DNA of 64,000 nucleotides from NCBI GenBank assembly GCA_000341795.1, contig AODO01000040.1:1-64000 (forward strand), read 5' to 3'. Both the position numbers and the translations under genes were made by a program. Origin of the DNA: Rhodococcus triatomae BKS 15-14 (GTDB lineage Bacteria; Actinomycetota; Actinomycetes; Mycobacteriales; Mycobacteriaceae). The notes under the pieces were generated by a model. That model was not told the DNA's origin. It did not search any database and saw only the letters and a list, made by a program, of their open reading frames with translations. Shown one piece after another: positions 8,283-17,362 of the stretch. The number at the start of each line of letters is the position of its first letter. Position 1 is the first letter of the stretch.

Positions 8283-9584
8283 GTGGTTACCAAACGCAGT
8301 GAAGGAAAATCGGACGCCGAGGCCGGGTTTCGGGTACTTGAAATTACTGATTGGCGGCAGTTTGACTCCGTCCGAATTGAATTCCATCCGCGATTAACAG
8401 TATTGACTGGCGCAAATGCCACTGGCAAGAGTACGATTCTTGGAATTCTCGCCAGACACTTCAACTGGCAGAGGTCTTTCTCTTCTGCTCCAATTCGGAG
8501 GAGTAGCCTGCTGAGCTCATGGTCAACGCTTGGTCGACGACGCGCAGTGAGCCCTGATCGCGGTAGTGCGTGGATCGAAATTGGATCGCTTATTTATGGC
8601 TCCGGGGTCCATACCACGATTAGCGTCCCGCAACCTGCGGATCCGCACGATCGAACGAGTTACGACCTCCTGATTCCCGCGCAACAGAACGTGGCCGGTG
8701 TTTTCTTGACTTCGCACCGTACGGTTTCGGGTAATTATGCGCCTGTCAATACGATCCCAGCCATATTCGGTGACGCAAATCAGATCTTCGAGCAGTTTAC
8801 CAATGAAGTTCGAACGCGTTGGATTGGTAGTTGGACGGGAAAGACGCCACAGCAAGCGCTGAAGGAGGCGCTAATCGCTGCGGCGGTGTTCGGAAATTCC
8901 GGAAATGAGTCTTTGGATTTTAACCCTGAAGCTGCTGAGATATGGGCGGGATTCCAATCGGTGATGAGGGAGATCGTTCCGAAGTCCCTGCGATTCAAGG
9001 GACTCCGGGTTCGAGTTCCGGACGTAATTGTGGAGACGGATACCGGTGACTTTATTTTGGACGATGCATCGGGAGGCTTATCTGCCTTGATTGAAATATC
9101 GTGGCAGATATTCCTGCGCGCCCGAACCGAGACGAACTTCACCGTCTTGCTTGATGAACCGGAGAATCATCTGCATCCTAGTCTGCAGAGGGAGATTATG
9201 CCCAGTCTCCTGCGTGCTTTTCCGGACGTCCAGTTCATTGTTGCAAGCCACAGTCCTTTCGTTGTGACGTCTGCGCCTGATTCAGCTGTGTATGCGCTCG
9301 ACTACGACGACGCTTACAGGGTGTATGCGCGAAGATTGGATTACGCAAATAAGGCCGCGAGTGCGAACGATACCCTCATGCGAGTGCTGGGAGTCGAGAG
9401 TGCGATGCCAAAGTGGGCTGAGCATGAATTCAGGGAGATCGTGGGCCGCTATATGGGCGGCGGGCTAAACGCCGGTCGTCTGCGAAATCTAAGAAATGAA
9501 CTACGCGAATTTGGGCTCGAATCTGAATTTCCCGACGCTGTCCTAAGACTGACTGACGGTTATGGGGAGAACGGTCTGTACTGA
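8283..9584 (+). CDS. PtuA-like AAA/ABC-type ATPase of a Septu-like defence module
   Basis: 433 residues. Walker A 'GANATGKST' at 43-51, ABC-type signature 'DASGGLSAL' at 261-269, Walker B 'VLLDEPENHLHP' at 288-299, switch histidine in 'ASHSPF' at 321-326. The long segment between Walker A and the signature and the lack of a TOPRIM domain fit Septu PtuA-type ATPases rather than OLD/GajA nucleases. Its stop overlaps the start of an HNH nuclease gene by one base (TGATG). Base composition is far richer in A and T than in all flanking genes (many codons ending in A/T), showing recent acquisition between hemW and the small gene at 10379. Assignment to Septu is by architecture and partner; other ATPase-HNH systems exist. 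Confidence 0.75.
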   Translation: MVTKRSEGKSDAEAGFRVLEITDWRQFDSVRIEFHPRLTVLTGANATGKSTILGILARHFNWQRSFSSAPIRRSSLLSSWSTLGRRRAVSPDRGSAWIEIGSLIYGSGVHTTISVPQPADPHDRTSYDLLIPAQQNVAGVFLTSHRTVSGNYAPVNTIPAIFGDANQIFEQFTNEVRTRWIGSWTGKTPQQALKEALIAAAVFGNSGNESLDFNPEAAEIWAGFQSVMREIVPKSLRFKGLRVRVPDVIVETDTGDFILDDASGGLSALIEISWQIFLRARTETNFTVLLDEPENHLHPSLQREIMPSLLRAFPDVQFIVASHSPFVVTSAPDSAVYALDYDDAYRVYARRLDYANKAASANDTLMRVLGVESAMPKWAEHEFREIVGRYMGGGLNAGRLRNLRNELREFGLESEFPDAVLRLTDGYGENGLY

Positions 9585-10216
9585 TGAAGGCTTTGGTTAA
9601 GATTGCTAAGCCTCGGATCCTAGTGAAGAATGAGAAGCGGTGGGAGGCGGCTTATGTTTGCTCCACAACGGCTGAGGAGCGAAAGAAGAATGAGCAATGG
9701 AGACACTCTGAGGTAAAGTCATCGCTAAGTGAGGAAACGGCGGGAAAATGTGCGTACTGCGAGGCGTTGGTTGGAGATGTATCTTACCCGAACGTTGAAC
9801 ACATTATACCGAAGTCTCTAAGGCCTGAACTCGCGCATGATTGGCACAATCTGACCCTGGCGTGCGGAAAGTGCAATGTCGGCAAGGGTGATTACTTTCA
9901 TGATACTGACCATATCTTAAACCCTTATGGCGACGATATTTCACGGTATCTATCATTCTATGGTGATCTTGTTGATTGGAAGATGGGCGAAAAGCGCGGC
10001 GAGGTGACTGTTCTGCTGCTTGACCTCAATAGGCTTGATTTGGTTAGGTCCCGCATGGAGAGAATCACGAAGATTCGCGGCCTCGTGTCGAGATGGTACG
10101 ACGCCAATGAGCCGCTTAAAGGTATCCTCGCGGAGAGTATTCGTGTTGATGCAAATGAGGGCGAGTTTACGGCTGCGGTCGTCGCATATCTTGAAGCTGT
10201 GGGGTTTCCGTGGTAG
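9584..10216 (+). CDS. PtuB-like HNH endonuclease of a Septu-like defence module
   Basis: 210 residues. The HNH core is clear: zinc cysteines C56-x2-C59 ('CAYCE'), catalytic 'VEHIIPKS' with E72-H73, 'WHNL' supplying the Asn, second zinc pair C94-x2-C97 ('CGKCN'), then Lys101. This order matches HNH effectors of Septu and retron-Ec78 PtuB type, which cleave DNA or RNA once released or triggered by the ATPase. Start ATG overlaps the ATPase stop, so both are co-translated. Composition is A/T-rich like its partner. The 162 bp downstream (10217-10378) hold no gene or clear terminator; no reverse transcriptase or retron RNA gene is visible. Confidence 0.75.
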   Translation: MKALVKIAKPRILVKNEKRWEAAYVCSTTAEERKKNEQWRHSEVKSSLSEETAGKCAYCEALVGDVSYPNVEHIIPKSLRPELAHDWHNLTLACGKCNVGKGDYFHDTDHILNPYGDDISRYLSFYGDLVDWKMGEKRGEVTVLLLDLNRLDLVRSRMERITKIRGLVSRWYDANEPLKGILAESIRVDANEGEFTAAVVAYLEAVGFPW

Positions 10217-10378
10217 GGATTAGGCCTGACGGGCTACGTCCTCACCTAGTCATGATTCCCGGCGGAATCCGCATTTCAGGTCGCCCTTCTACTTCGCGGG
10301 GTTGAGTAACTCTGGTCGAGGAAACTACCGTGCAGATTCGCGATGTCGTACACCCCCGTATTGCAGCACGAATGCGTC

Positions 10379-10681
10379 TCAGTGCAGCGCGTCGTAGTCG
10401 AACAGGCGAGCATGCAGGACGGCCCGGTTTCGCAACGCCGACCGGACCGCGTGGTGCACGCCGTCCTCGAGATAAATGACGCCGTGCCAGAGCACCGCGT
10501 GCGGGAAGAGGTCGCCGTAGAATGTCGAGTCCTCGGACAGAAGTCGGTCCAGTTCGAGGACCTTCGTGGTCGTGACGATCTCGTCGAGGCGGACCTGGCG
10601 CGGTGGAATCTTGGACCAGTCACGCATGGAGAGACCGTGGTCCGGGTAGGGCTTGCCGTCCCGGACACCCTTGAAAATCAT
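10379..10681 (-). CDS. Conserved actinobacterial small protein next to hrcA
   Basis: 100 residues from the ATG at 10681, ending in 'LFDYDALH'. I recognise no catalytic motif. Content includes a tryptophan/proline-rich N-terminal third and 'LWHGVIYLEDGVHHAVRSAL' in the middle. Position divergent from hrcA matches M. tuberculosis Rv2375, a conserved hypothetical of about the same size. High GC3 shows it belongs to the ancestral chromosome, so the A/T-rich ATPase-HNH pair was inserted just before it. Confidence 0.7.
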   Translation of the reverse strand: MIFKGVRDGKPYPDHGLSMRDWSKIPPRQVRLDEIVTTTKVLELDRLLSEDSTFYGDLFPHAVLWHGVIYLEDGVHHAVRSALRNRAVLHARLFDYDALH

Positions 10682-10705
10682 CTGTGCACCCCCTCGGATG
10701 GTTCG

Positions 10706-10726
10706 GTCGGTGCGGTGGGCACCGAC
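10706..10726. promoter_or_regulatory. Inverted repeat in the hrcA divergent region
   Basis: GTCGGTGC and GCACCGAC form perfect 8-bp arms with a 5-bp spacer, 25 bp from the start of the divergent small gene. It does not resemble CIRCE. It may be an operator for either gene or a 5' UTR hairpin. Confidence 0.35.
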
Positions 10727-10781
10727 TGTCGGTCGAGCGCCACCACAGTAAGGGCTGCACGTGCGGGGGTCACGAGACGAC

Positions 10782-10787
10782 TAGAAT
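10782..10787 (+). promoter_or_regulatory. -10 box of hrcA
   Basis: TAGAAT fits the actinobacterial TANNNT -10 consensus and predicts transcription from about 10794, leaving a 60-nt leader before hrcA. No good -35 hexamer is seen. Confidence 0.45.
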
Positions 10788-10856
10788 GCGAGGGCACCCG
10801 ACGGGAGTGTGGGGAACCCTGGTGGCAGGGGCGAGGCGAGCATGGAGGTGGCCGGC

Positions 10857-11882
10857 ATGTCGAGTACCGACGAACGACGCTTCGAGGTGCTCCGCGCGAT
10901 CGTCGCCGACTACGTCTCCACGCAGGAGCCCATCGGCTCGAAGGCTCTCGTCGAGCGACACAATCTCGGTGTGTCGAGTGCCACGATCCGCAACGACATG
11001 GCGGTCCTCGAGGCCGAGGGATACATCACCCAGCCGCACACCAGCTCGGGTCGGGTGCCGACGGACAAGGGTTACCGCGAGTTCGTCGACCGGATCGCCG
11101 AGGTGAAACCGCTCTCACCGGCCGAGCGCCGCGCCATTCTCGAGTTCCTGGACACCGGCGTCGACCTCGACGACGTCCTGCGCCGCGGCGTGCGTCTCCT
11201 GGCGCAACTCACCCGCCAGGTGGCGGTCGTGCAGTACCCGACGCTGTCGGCGTCCTCGGTTCGTCATCTGGAAGTGGTGGCGCTGACGCCGGCGCGGCTG
11301 CTGCTCGTTCTGATCACCGATTCCGGGCGCGTCGATCAGCGGATCGTCGAACTCGGTGACGTGCTCGGCGACGAGGAGTTGTCGCGGCTGCGTGCCCTGC
11401 TCGGCGGTGCGTTGGAGGGCAAGCGGCTCGCTGATGCGTCGGTGGCGGTGTCGGAGTTGGCGGAGGGAGCTCCGGAGTCGTTGCGGGACGCGGTCGTTCG
11501 CACGTCGACGGTGCTGATCGAGACGCTCGTCGAACATCCGGAGGAGCGGTTGGTCCTCGGCGGCACCGCGAACCTGACCCGCAATGCCGCGGACTTCCCG
11601 GGATCGCTGCGCTCGGTGCTCGAAGCACTCGAGGAGCAGGTGGTCGTGCTCAAGTTGCTGGCCGCGACCGGCACGCCGGGATCGGTGACGGTGCGGATCG
11701 GTGAGGAGACCCAGGTCGAGCAGATTCGTGGCACCTCGGTCATCACGACCGGCTACGGCGCGGGCGGCGCCGTGTTCGGCGGCATGGGTGTGCTCGGGCC
11801 CACCCGCATGGACTACCCGGGAACAATCGCGTCGGTCGCGGCCGTTGCCCGGTACATCGGCGAGGTGTTGGCCGAGCGGTGA
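10857..11882 (+). CDS. hrcA: Heat-inducible transcriptional repressor HrcA
   Basis: 341 residues from the ATG at 10857, chosen because GGAGGTG lies 7-8 nt upstream; an ATG at 10842 in the same frame lacks such a site. The N-terminal winged helix ('[18 protein letters not shown]', '[10 protein letters not shown]') is typical, followed by GAF-like and dimerisation domains and the conserved '[16 protein letters not shown]' C-terminus. HrcA represses groE-type genes through CIRCE elements with GroEL as corepressor. No CIRCE is seen in front of this operon. dnaJ2 follows 100 bp later. Confidence 0.95.
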   Translation: MSSTDERRFEVLRAIVADYVSTQEPIGSKALVERHNLGVSSATIRNDMAVLEAEGYITQPHTSSGRVPTDKGYREFVDRIAEVKPLSPAERRAILEFLDTGVDLDDVLRRGVRLLAQLTRQVAVVQYPTLSASSVRHLEVVALTPARLLLVLITDSGRVDQRIVELGDVLGDEELSRLRALLGGALEGKRLADASVAVSELAEGAPESLRDAVVRTSTVLIETLVEHPEERLVLGGTANLTRNAADFPGSLRSVLEALEEQVVVLKLLAATGTPGSVTVRIGEETQVEQIRGTSVITTGYGAGGAVFGGMGVLGPTRMDYPGTIASVAAVARYIGEVLAER

Positions 11883-11982
11883 TGCGCGCCCGTGGCCGGG
11901 CGCGGGGTGGTCGTCGGACCCGGAATTCCGACGTGGTGAACTTCTTTTCGAGTGGACAGACAACGAGGACGAGAGACGTAAC

Positions 11983-13137
11983 GTGGCACGGGACTATTAC
12001 GGACTGCTGGGTGTTTCGCCCAAGGCGACCGATCAGGAGATCAAGCGGGCCTACCGCAAGCTCGCCAGGGAGCTTCACCCCGACGTGAACCCCGACGAGG
12101 CGGCGCAGGCCCGGTTCAAGGACATCTCGACCGCGTACGAGGTGCTGTCCGACCCCGAGAAGCGTCGCATCGTCGACCTCGGCGGCGATCCCCTGCAGCA
12201 GGGTGGCGGTGGAGCGGGCGGCTTCGGCGGCGCCGGGTTCGGGGGCGGCCTCGGCGACGTTTTCGAGGCGTTCTTCGGTGGCGCGGGTGGCGGCCAGCGG
12301 CGCGGACCCCGCGGCCGTGTGCAGCCCGGCGCGGATTCGCTGCTGCGCACCAAGCTGACGCTGGAGGAGTGCGCCACCGGCGTCACCAAGCACATCACCG
12401 TGGACACCGCGATCCTGTGCGACCTGTGCACCGGTTCGGGCACCAACGGCGACTCCACGGCTGTGACCTGTGAGACCTGTGGCGGCGCCGGTGAGGTGCA
12501 GTCGGTGCAACGTTCCTTCCTCGGTCAGGTGATGACCTCGCGCCCGTGCCCCACGTGCCGTGGCGCAGGCGAGACGATTCCCGACCCGTGCCACAAGTGC
12601 GGCGGCGACGGACGCGTCCGCGCCCGCCGCGACATCGCGGTCAAGGTGCCCGTCGGCGTCGGCAACGGCATGCGGATCCGGCTCTCCGCGCAGGGCGAGG
12701 TCGGCCCCGGCGGTGGGCCCGCCGGTGACCTGTACGTCGAGGTGATCGAGCAGCAGCACGACGTGTTCGTGCGCGACGGCGACGACCTGCACTGCACGAT
12801 CCGGGTACCGATGGTCGACGCGGCGCTCGGCACCACGGTCTCGCTCGACACCATCATCGACGGTCCCACCGAGATCACCGTCGACGCGGGCACCCAGCCG
12901 GGCTCGGTCGCGGTCCTCCGCGGGCACGGCATGCCGAAGCTGCGGTCCGGAGTGCGCGGCGACGTACACGCCCACCTCGAGGTGGTGGTCCCGACGAAGC
13001 TCGACGCCAAGCAGACCGCCGCCCTGCGGGAGCTCAAGGACTTGCGCGACCGGGACTTCGCCGAGGTCGTCAGCAGCAGCACACAGCAGAGCGGCGGCCT
13101 GTTCTCGCGCCTGCGCGACGCGTTCAGCGGACGCTGA
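11983..13137 (+). CDS. dnaJ2: Molecular chaperone DnaJ (DnaJ2)
   Basis: 384 residues from a GTG at 11983; the frame is open further up but that part overlaps hrcA. J domain 1-70 with the HPD triad at 32-34; Gly/Phe-rich linker; four zinc repeats 'CDLCTGSG', 'CETCGGAG', 'CPTCRGAG', 'CHKCGGDG'; then the substrate-binding C-terminal domains. It stimulates DnaK ATPase and delivers unfolded clients. Actinobacteria usually carry a second dnaJ in the dnaK operon; this copy with hrcA is the DnaJ2 type. rsmE starts 12 nt after its stop. Confidence 0.95.
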   Translation: MARDYYGLLGVSPKATDQEIKRAYRKLARELHPDVNPDEAAQARFKDISTAYEVLSDPEKRRIVDLGGDPLQQGGGGAGGFGGAGFGGGLGDVFEAFFGGAGGGQRRGPRGRVQPGADSLLRTKLTLEECATGVTKHITVDTAILCDLCTGSGTNGDSTAVTCETCGGAGEVQSVQRSFLGQVMTSRPCPTCRGAGETIPDPCHKCGGDGRVRARRDIAVKVPVGVGNGMRIRLSAQGEVGPGGGPAGDLYVEVIEQQHDVFVRDGDDLHCTIRVPMVDAALGTTVSLDTIIDGPTEITVDAGTQPGSVAVLRGHGMPKLRSGVRGDVHAHLEVVVPTKLDAKQTAALRELKDLRDRDFAEVVSSSTQQSGGLFSRLRDAFSGR

Positions 13138-13149
13138 CGGACGACCGTC

Positions 13150-13911
13150 ATGGCAGCGACGCTGTTCTACCTCGACCCGCTCCCCGCCGTGGGGGCGGTC
13201 GCCGTCCTCGACGGCAAGGAGGGCAGGCACGCCGCGACGGTGCGCCGCATCCGCGTCGGTGAGCAGCTGGTTCTCGCCGACGGCCGCGGCGGCATCGCCC
13301 GCGCCGAGGTGGTCGAGGTGGGCAAGGATCGGCTGGACCTGACGGTCACCGCCCGCGACGAGCTGCCCGCTGCGCGACCGGCCGTGACCCTCGTGCAGGC
13401 CCTGCCGAAGGCGGAGCGGTCCGAGCTCGCCGTCGAGCTGGCCACCGAGGCGGGTATCGACGAGATCGTGCCCTGGCAGTCCTCCCGCTGTGTCGCGAAA
13501 TGGGAGGGCCCCAAGGCCCTCAAGGGCGTGACGCGCTGGCAGGCCGTCGCGGTTGCGGCGGCGAAACAGTCACGGCGAGCACACATTCCGCAGGTCGCCG
13601 ATCTGCATCGGAGTGCGCAGGTGCTCGCCCGGGTGCGGGAGATCGTGGCATCCGGTGGTGTGGTGCTGGTGCTGCACGAGGCGGCGACGGCGGAGCTCGC
13701 GGCGATGGACCTGCGGACCGTGCCGGAGATCGCGCTCGTCGTCGGGCCCGAGGGCGGCCTCGCCGACGACGAGGTCACCTCGCTCACCGAGGCGGGCGCA
13801 TCTGCGGTCCGGCTCGGCCCGACGGTGCTGCGGACCTCGACCGCCGCTGCCGTGGCTCTCGGCGCGCTCGGCGTCCTCACCGACCGCTGGTCTGCAGCAC
13901 CCCTCGCGTGA
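13150..13911 (+). CDS. rsmE: 16S rRNA m3U1498 methyltransferase
   Basis: 253 residues. The N-terminal PUA-like domain ('[19 protein letters not shown]') is followed by a SPOUT knot with '[13 protein letters not shown]' and '[12 protein letters not shown]', the SAM-binding trefoil motifs of RsmE. It methylates N3 of U1498 in 16S rRNA. It is the third gene of hrcA-dnaJ2-rsmE, as in mycobacteria. Its 3' end overlaps the convergent puuE gene by 35 bp, marking the left junction of the accessory purine locus. Confidence 0.93.
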   Translation: MAATLFYLDPLPAVGAVAVLDGKEGRHAATVRRIRVGEQLVLADGRGGIARAEVVEVGKDRLDLTVTARDELPAARPAVTLVQALPKAERSELAVELATEAGIDEIVPWQSSRCVAKWEGPKALKGVTRWQAVAVAAAKQSRRAHIPQVADLHRSAQVLARVREIVASGGVVLVLHEAATAELAAMDLRTVPEIALVVGPEGGLADDEVTSLTEAGASAVRLGPTVLRTSTAAAVALGALGVLTDRWSAAPLA

Positions 13912-14821
13912 CGTCGGCGGGCGCGGGATGCGCGGCGCGCCAGTGCTCCGCGATGTCGATCCGCCTGGCGATCCAGACGTCCTCCCGACGCTGAACGTGG
14001 TCGAGGAACCGTTCCAGCGCCGCGGTGCGCCCGGGACGTCCGGCCAGGCGGCAGTGCAGTCCCACGGACATCATCTTCGCGCTGCCCCGTGATCCTTCTG
14101 CGTACAGGACGTCGAAGGTGTCGCGCAGATGCGTGAAGAACTGCTCACCGCTGGGGAATCCGGCAGGCGACGAGAACCGCATGTCGTTCGTGTCCAGCGA
14201 GTACGGCACCACCAGGTGCGGGGCGCCGCCGACCGCCACCCAGTACGGCAGGTCGTCGGCATACGAATCGGAGTCGTAGGCGAAGCCGCCGTGCTCGACG
14301 ACGAGGTCTCGGGTGTTCGGGGAGTGGCGGCCGGTGTACCAGCCGCGCGGAGGTGCGCCGGTGAGGTCGGTCAGGATCCGGACCGCCTCGGCGAGGTGGG
14401 CGCGCTCGGTGTCGCGGTCGACGTTCTGGTACGAGATCCAGCGCAACCCGTGGCAGGCGATCTCGTGCCCGAGTTCGCCGAACGCGGCGACGGCCTCCCG
14501 GTTGCGTTGCAGCGCCCGCGCGACGCCGAAGACGGTGAGTGGCAGGCCGCGACGTTCGAACACCCGCAACAGGCGCCACAGGCCGGCCCGCGAACCGTAC
14601 TCGTAGAGCGACTCCATGCTCATGTGGCGTTCGGGGAATGCCTGCGCGGGCACCATCTCCGACAGGAAGGTCTCGGATGCGGGATCGCCGTCCAGGACGC
14701 AGTTCTCGGCACCCTCCTCGTAGTTGAGGACGAACTGGACCGCGATCCGGGCGCCACCGGGCCACCGCGGGTCGGGCGGGTGCTGGCCGTATCCGACGAG
14801 GTCTCTCGGGTAGGAGGTCAT
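13877..14821 (-). CDS. puuE: Allantoinase, PuuE/polysaccharide deacetylase family
   Basis: 314 residues from the ATG at 14821, overlapping the allantoicase stop as ATGA. NodB-like fold with '[13 protein letters not shown]', '[20 protein letters not shown]', '[11 protein letters not shown]' and '[12 protein letters not shown]', all characteristic of PuuE, which hydrolyses allantoin to allantoate without the metal centre of classical amidohydrolase allantoinases. It is the last gene of the leftward purine operon and converges with rsmE, overlapping it by 35 bp. The frame is open upstream to 15358 but that is antisense overlap. Confidence 0.92.
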   Translation of the reverse strand: MTSYPRDLVGYGQHPPDPRWPGGARIAVQFVLNYEEGAENCVLDGDPASETFLSEMVPAQAFPERHMSMESLYEYGSRAGLWRLLRVFERRGLPLTVFGVARALQRNREAVAAFGELGHEIACHGLRWISYQNVDRDTERAHLAEAVRILTDLTGAPPRGWYTGRHSPNTRDLVVEHGGFAYDSDSYADDLPYWVAVGGAPHLVVPYSLDTNDMRFSSPAGFPSGEQFFTHLRDTFDVLYAEGSRGSAKMMSVGLHCRLAGRPGRTAALERFLDHVQRREDVWIARRIDIAEHWRAAHPAPADVTRGVLQTSGR

Positions 14822-15789
14822 CGTGCGCTCCCGTCGTCGACGAGGGCGCCGTGCACGCGCAGTCGTGCCATGCCGCCGTCGGGGTGGATGTCGAGCCGGA
14901 CGTCGGTGACGGGGTCGGGGGCGTCGACGAGGAACCGGTGCCGGGTGTCCGGCTGCAGCGCGGTGCGGGGGATCAGGTCGTACCATTCGCCGTCCGGTCG
15001 CCGTCCGCGCACGCTCGCGGCGCCGGGGGCGTTGCCGAGGAAGCACGAGGTGTCGAGTTCGATCAGCCGCACCACGCCGGTGCCCGCCAGCCGCACCTCC
15101 ACCCAGTCGTTGCCGTCGTCGCGTCGCCTGCTGGTCTCCCAGCCCTCGCCCATGGTCCGGACGGGGCCGGGGAACAGCAGGTTCTGCGGCGAGCCGTAGT
15201 AGCCGTTGGAGCAGGCCGTCACCAGTGCACCGTTCTCCAGCGCCGCGAGGTCGAGCGAGCGCGCGTCGAGCAGCGCGAGGTCGGGACGGCCCTCGCCGTG
15301 GACCCGGAGCCGCGCGACGCCCCCGTCGGGGTGGATGGTGAGTTTGACGTGCGTCCACCGGGTTTCGGAGTCCACCGCGAAGTGGGTGCGGGTGTCGCCG
15401 GCGACCGCGCTGCGGTCGACGAGGAGGTGCCAGTCCGCCTTGACGAGGTCGTCGGGTGCGGGGTGGCCGTCGTGGGTGGTGCCGTGCAGGGTGATCTCGG
15501 TGGGGTGGTTGCCGGTGAACCAGGCGGTGTCGACGACGATTCCGCGGACGACACCGGGCACGCCGAGCCGCACGATCGCCTCGTCGGAGCCCGGGTCGCG
15601 CCTGCGCCGGGTCTCCCAGCCGTCGTAGATCTGGCCGCGGGGACCGAACGTCGCGGGCCGGTGCCCGGGATCACCGGGGAGGATCAGATTCTCCTTCTCG
15701 GCGAAGGATTCGTCGTTCGCCCAGACGACGGCGCCGCCGAGGCTGCGCAGCGCGAGGTCGGGAAGGGAGCAGAAGTCGGGTGCGGTCAT
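14818..15789 (-). CDS. alc: Allantoicase
   Basis: 323 residues from the ATG at 15789. Two homologous jelly-roll repeats each contain 'GWETRRRRD'/'GWETSRRRD', an acidic 'DTAWFTGNHP'/'DTSCFLGNAP' segment and 'IHPDGG.ARLRVHG', the arrangement of allantoicases. It hydrolyses allantoate to ureidoglycolate and urea, the step after PuuE. It starts 5 nt after the DUF6986 gene and overlaps puuE by ATGA, so translation is coupled. Confidence 0.94.
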   Translation of the reverse strand: MTAPDFCSLPDLALRSLGGAVVWANDESFAEKENLILPGDPGHRPATFGPRGQIYDGWETRRRRDPGSDEAIVRLGVPGVVRGIVVDTAWFTGNHPTEITLHGTTHDGHPAPDDLVKADWHLLVDRSAVAGDTRTHFAVDSETRWTHVKLTIHPDGGVARLRVHGEGRPDLALLDARSLDLAALENGALVTACSNGYYGSPQNLLFPGPVRTMGEGWETSRRRDDGNDWVEVRLAGTGVVRLIELDTSCFLGNAPGAASVRGRRPDGEWYDLIPRTALQPDTRHRFLVDAPDPVTDVRLDIHPDGGMARLRVHGALVDDGSAR

Positions 15790-15794
15790 GGTGC

Positions 15795-17045
15795 TCAACT
15801 CTCGGAACGGGTGACGGGCAGGGTGCGGTCGGCGAGGCCGCGCAGTATGTCGGGCGTGCAGTCGGGGGCGAGAGCGAGGACGTCTGCCTCGGTGTAGGCG
15901 CCGCACCCCAGTCCGCGCAGCACGACGGCGGAGAGGGCCTGAGCGGTCGCCGGTTCGTCGATCACCGATCCGTCGCGTCGTTGCAGGTACGCCTGGATCC
16001 GGGGGGCGGCGGCGGTGAGCGCGGAGCGATGGAAGTGCAGCACCGCCGCCCAGCGGGTGACCAGATGTCCTGGATGCATGTCCCATCCCTGGTGGTACCC
16101 GCGTTCGAGAGCGCGGGTCACGAGCCGGAAGTGCCGAGCCAGGGCGCCGCGGATCTCCGCGTCGGTGCCTTCGGGCACGACCTGCGTGGAGCCGTCCGAC
16201 ACCCGGACCCCCGTCTGGGCCGCGGCGACGAGCATCACCGCCTTCGCATGGTCGGCGACCGGGTGGTCCGCGGACTGCTGCCGGGGCGCGATCCCGCAGG
16301 CCGCGCTGTAGTCGTAGGTGCCGTAGTGCAGTCCGGTGCAGCGGCCGTCGGAGAGGTGCACGGCCCGCGCCACCTGAACGGTCCCGTCGGCGCCGATCAC
16401 CGCCTGCGGGCTCTCGATCTGCAGTTCGAACCGCAACGAGTACTCCGGGAGTCCGTGTGCGCGTTCGATCTCCGCGCACAGCGCGACCACGGCGGGCACC
16501 TGGTCCGCGGACCGCAACTTCGGCACCGTGAACACGAACCCGGGTGGCACTCCGCCTGCCGCGTCGAGGACGAGCTCGAGCGTCCGGATCGCGCGCCTGC
16601 GCTCGGTGGGACCGAGGCCCTTCGGCCGGATCCCGCACCAGCGGGGAGCGGCGACGCCTGCGGCGGTGACGGTGCGCAGGGTTCGGCCCGCCCGGCGGGC
16701 GTCCTCGTCCTCGACGGCGTCCGCGCGCCTGCCGTAGCCGTCCTCGAAGTCGATGCGCAGGTCGGCGATCGGGCGCCGCGTGAGGACGCTGTCCACACGG
16801 GCGACGGTCGCCTGGTCCGTCAGGCCGACGATCTGCTCGGTGTGCGCGGCGAGCAGGCTTCGTGCGGCGGCACCCCACTCCACCGGAGTACCGGAATGCG
16901 CTTGCGCTGCATCGACGTACACGGTGTGCACCGGCTGGTCGTCGATCCGGGGGTCCGGGAAGCGGGCGGTGAGTTCCGCGTCGACCGGGGCGAGGAGCTC
17001 GTCGATCCGGTGCAGGACTCCGGCGTCGAGTGTGGGGGTGTCCAT
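15795..17045 (-). CDS. DUF6986 protein, CitE/HpcH aldolase-like fold
   Basis: 416 residues from the ATG at 17045; an upstream in-frame extension overlaps uraH and is rejected. Recognisable barrel features: 'DLRIDFEDGYG' (metal-site acid), 'RWCGIRPKG', 'FVFTVPKLRS', 'RFELQIESPQAV', 'LHYGTYDYSA', all at positions used by CitE/malyl-CoA lyase-type enzymes to bind Mg2+ and an oxoacid. The family is unnamed but recurs beside ureide genes in actinobacteria. Here it lies between uraH and allantoicase. I infer it acts on ureidoglycolate or on the glyoxylate released from it, for example as a lyase or synthase. No activity is proven. Confidence 0.7.
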   Translation of the reverse strand: MDTPTLDAGVLHRIDELLAPVDAELTARFPDPRIDDQPVHTVYVDAAQAHSGTPVEWGAAARSLLAAHTEQIVGLTDQATVARVDSVLTRRPIADLRIDFEDGYGRRADAVEDEDARRAGRTLRTVTAAGVAAPRWCGIRPKGLGPTERRRAIRTLELVLDAAGGVPPGFVFTVPKLRSADQVPAVVALCAEIERAHGLPEYSLRFELQIESPQAVIGADGTVQVARAVHLSDGRCTGLHYGTYDYSAACGIAPRQQSADHPVADHAKAVMLVAAAQTGVRVSDGSTQVVPEGTDAEIRGALARHFRLVTRALERGYHQGWDMHPGHLVTRWAAVLHFHRSALTAAAPRIQAYLQRRDGSVIDEPATAQALSAVVLRGLGCGAYTEADVLALAPDCTPDILRGLADRTLPVTRSES

Positions 17046-17362
17046 CAGCTGCCCCGGTACGTCGAGTAGGCGAAGGGCGACAGGAGGAGTGGGACGTGGC
17101 TGTGACCGCCCTGGTGGTCGAAGGTGACGATCACCTCCGGGTGGAAGGTGTCGCGGCCACGGTCGGCGAACCACGCACCCGTGTCGAACGACAGCCGGTA
17201 GCGCCCCGGCGGGAGGGGCGACGGTGTGATCGCGCCGATCCGCCCGTCCCGGTCGGTGCTTCCCGTTCCGATCTCGACGCCGTCGACGTCCGCCAGCCGG
17301 ACCGTGAGATCGGCGGCCGGCGTGCCGGTGACCGCGTCGAGGACATGAGTGCTCACGCTCAT
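17045..17362 (-). CDS. uraH: 5-hydroxyisourate hydrolase (transthyretin-like)
   Basis: 105 residues from the ATG at 17362. 'STHVLD' at the N-terminus and the terminal 'YSTYRGS' are the signature ends of TRP/UraH proteins, with 'PGRYRLSFDTG' and 'HVPLLLSPF' between. It hydrolyses 5-hydroxyisourate, the urate oxidase product, to OHCU. Start overlaps the urate oxidase stop (ATGA), and its stop overlaps the next start (TGATG). Confidence 0.95.
   Translation of the reverse strand: MSVSTHVLDAVTGTPAADLTVRLADVDGVEIGTGSTDRDGRIGAITPSPLPPGRYRLSFDTGAWFADRGRDTFHPEVIVTFDHQGGHSHVPLLLSPFAYSTYRGS

Noticed and set aside
8226-10378. Retron (reverse transcriptase plus ncRNA) with PtuAB effectors
   Set aside because: No reverse transcriptase frame lies in or near the A/T-rich segment; only the ATPase and HNH genes are present.
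10682-10856. CIRCE element upstream of hrcA
   Set aside because: No TTAGCACTC-N9-GAGTGCTAA is present; the inverted repeat at 10706 has a different sequence.
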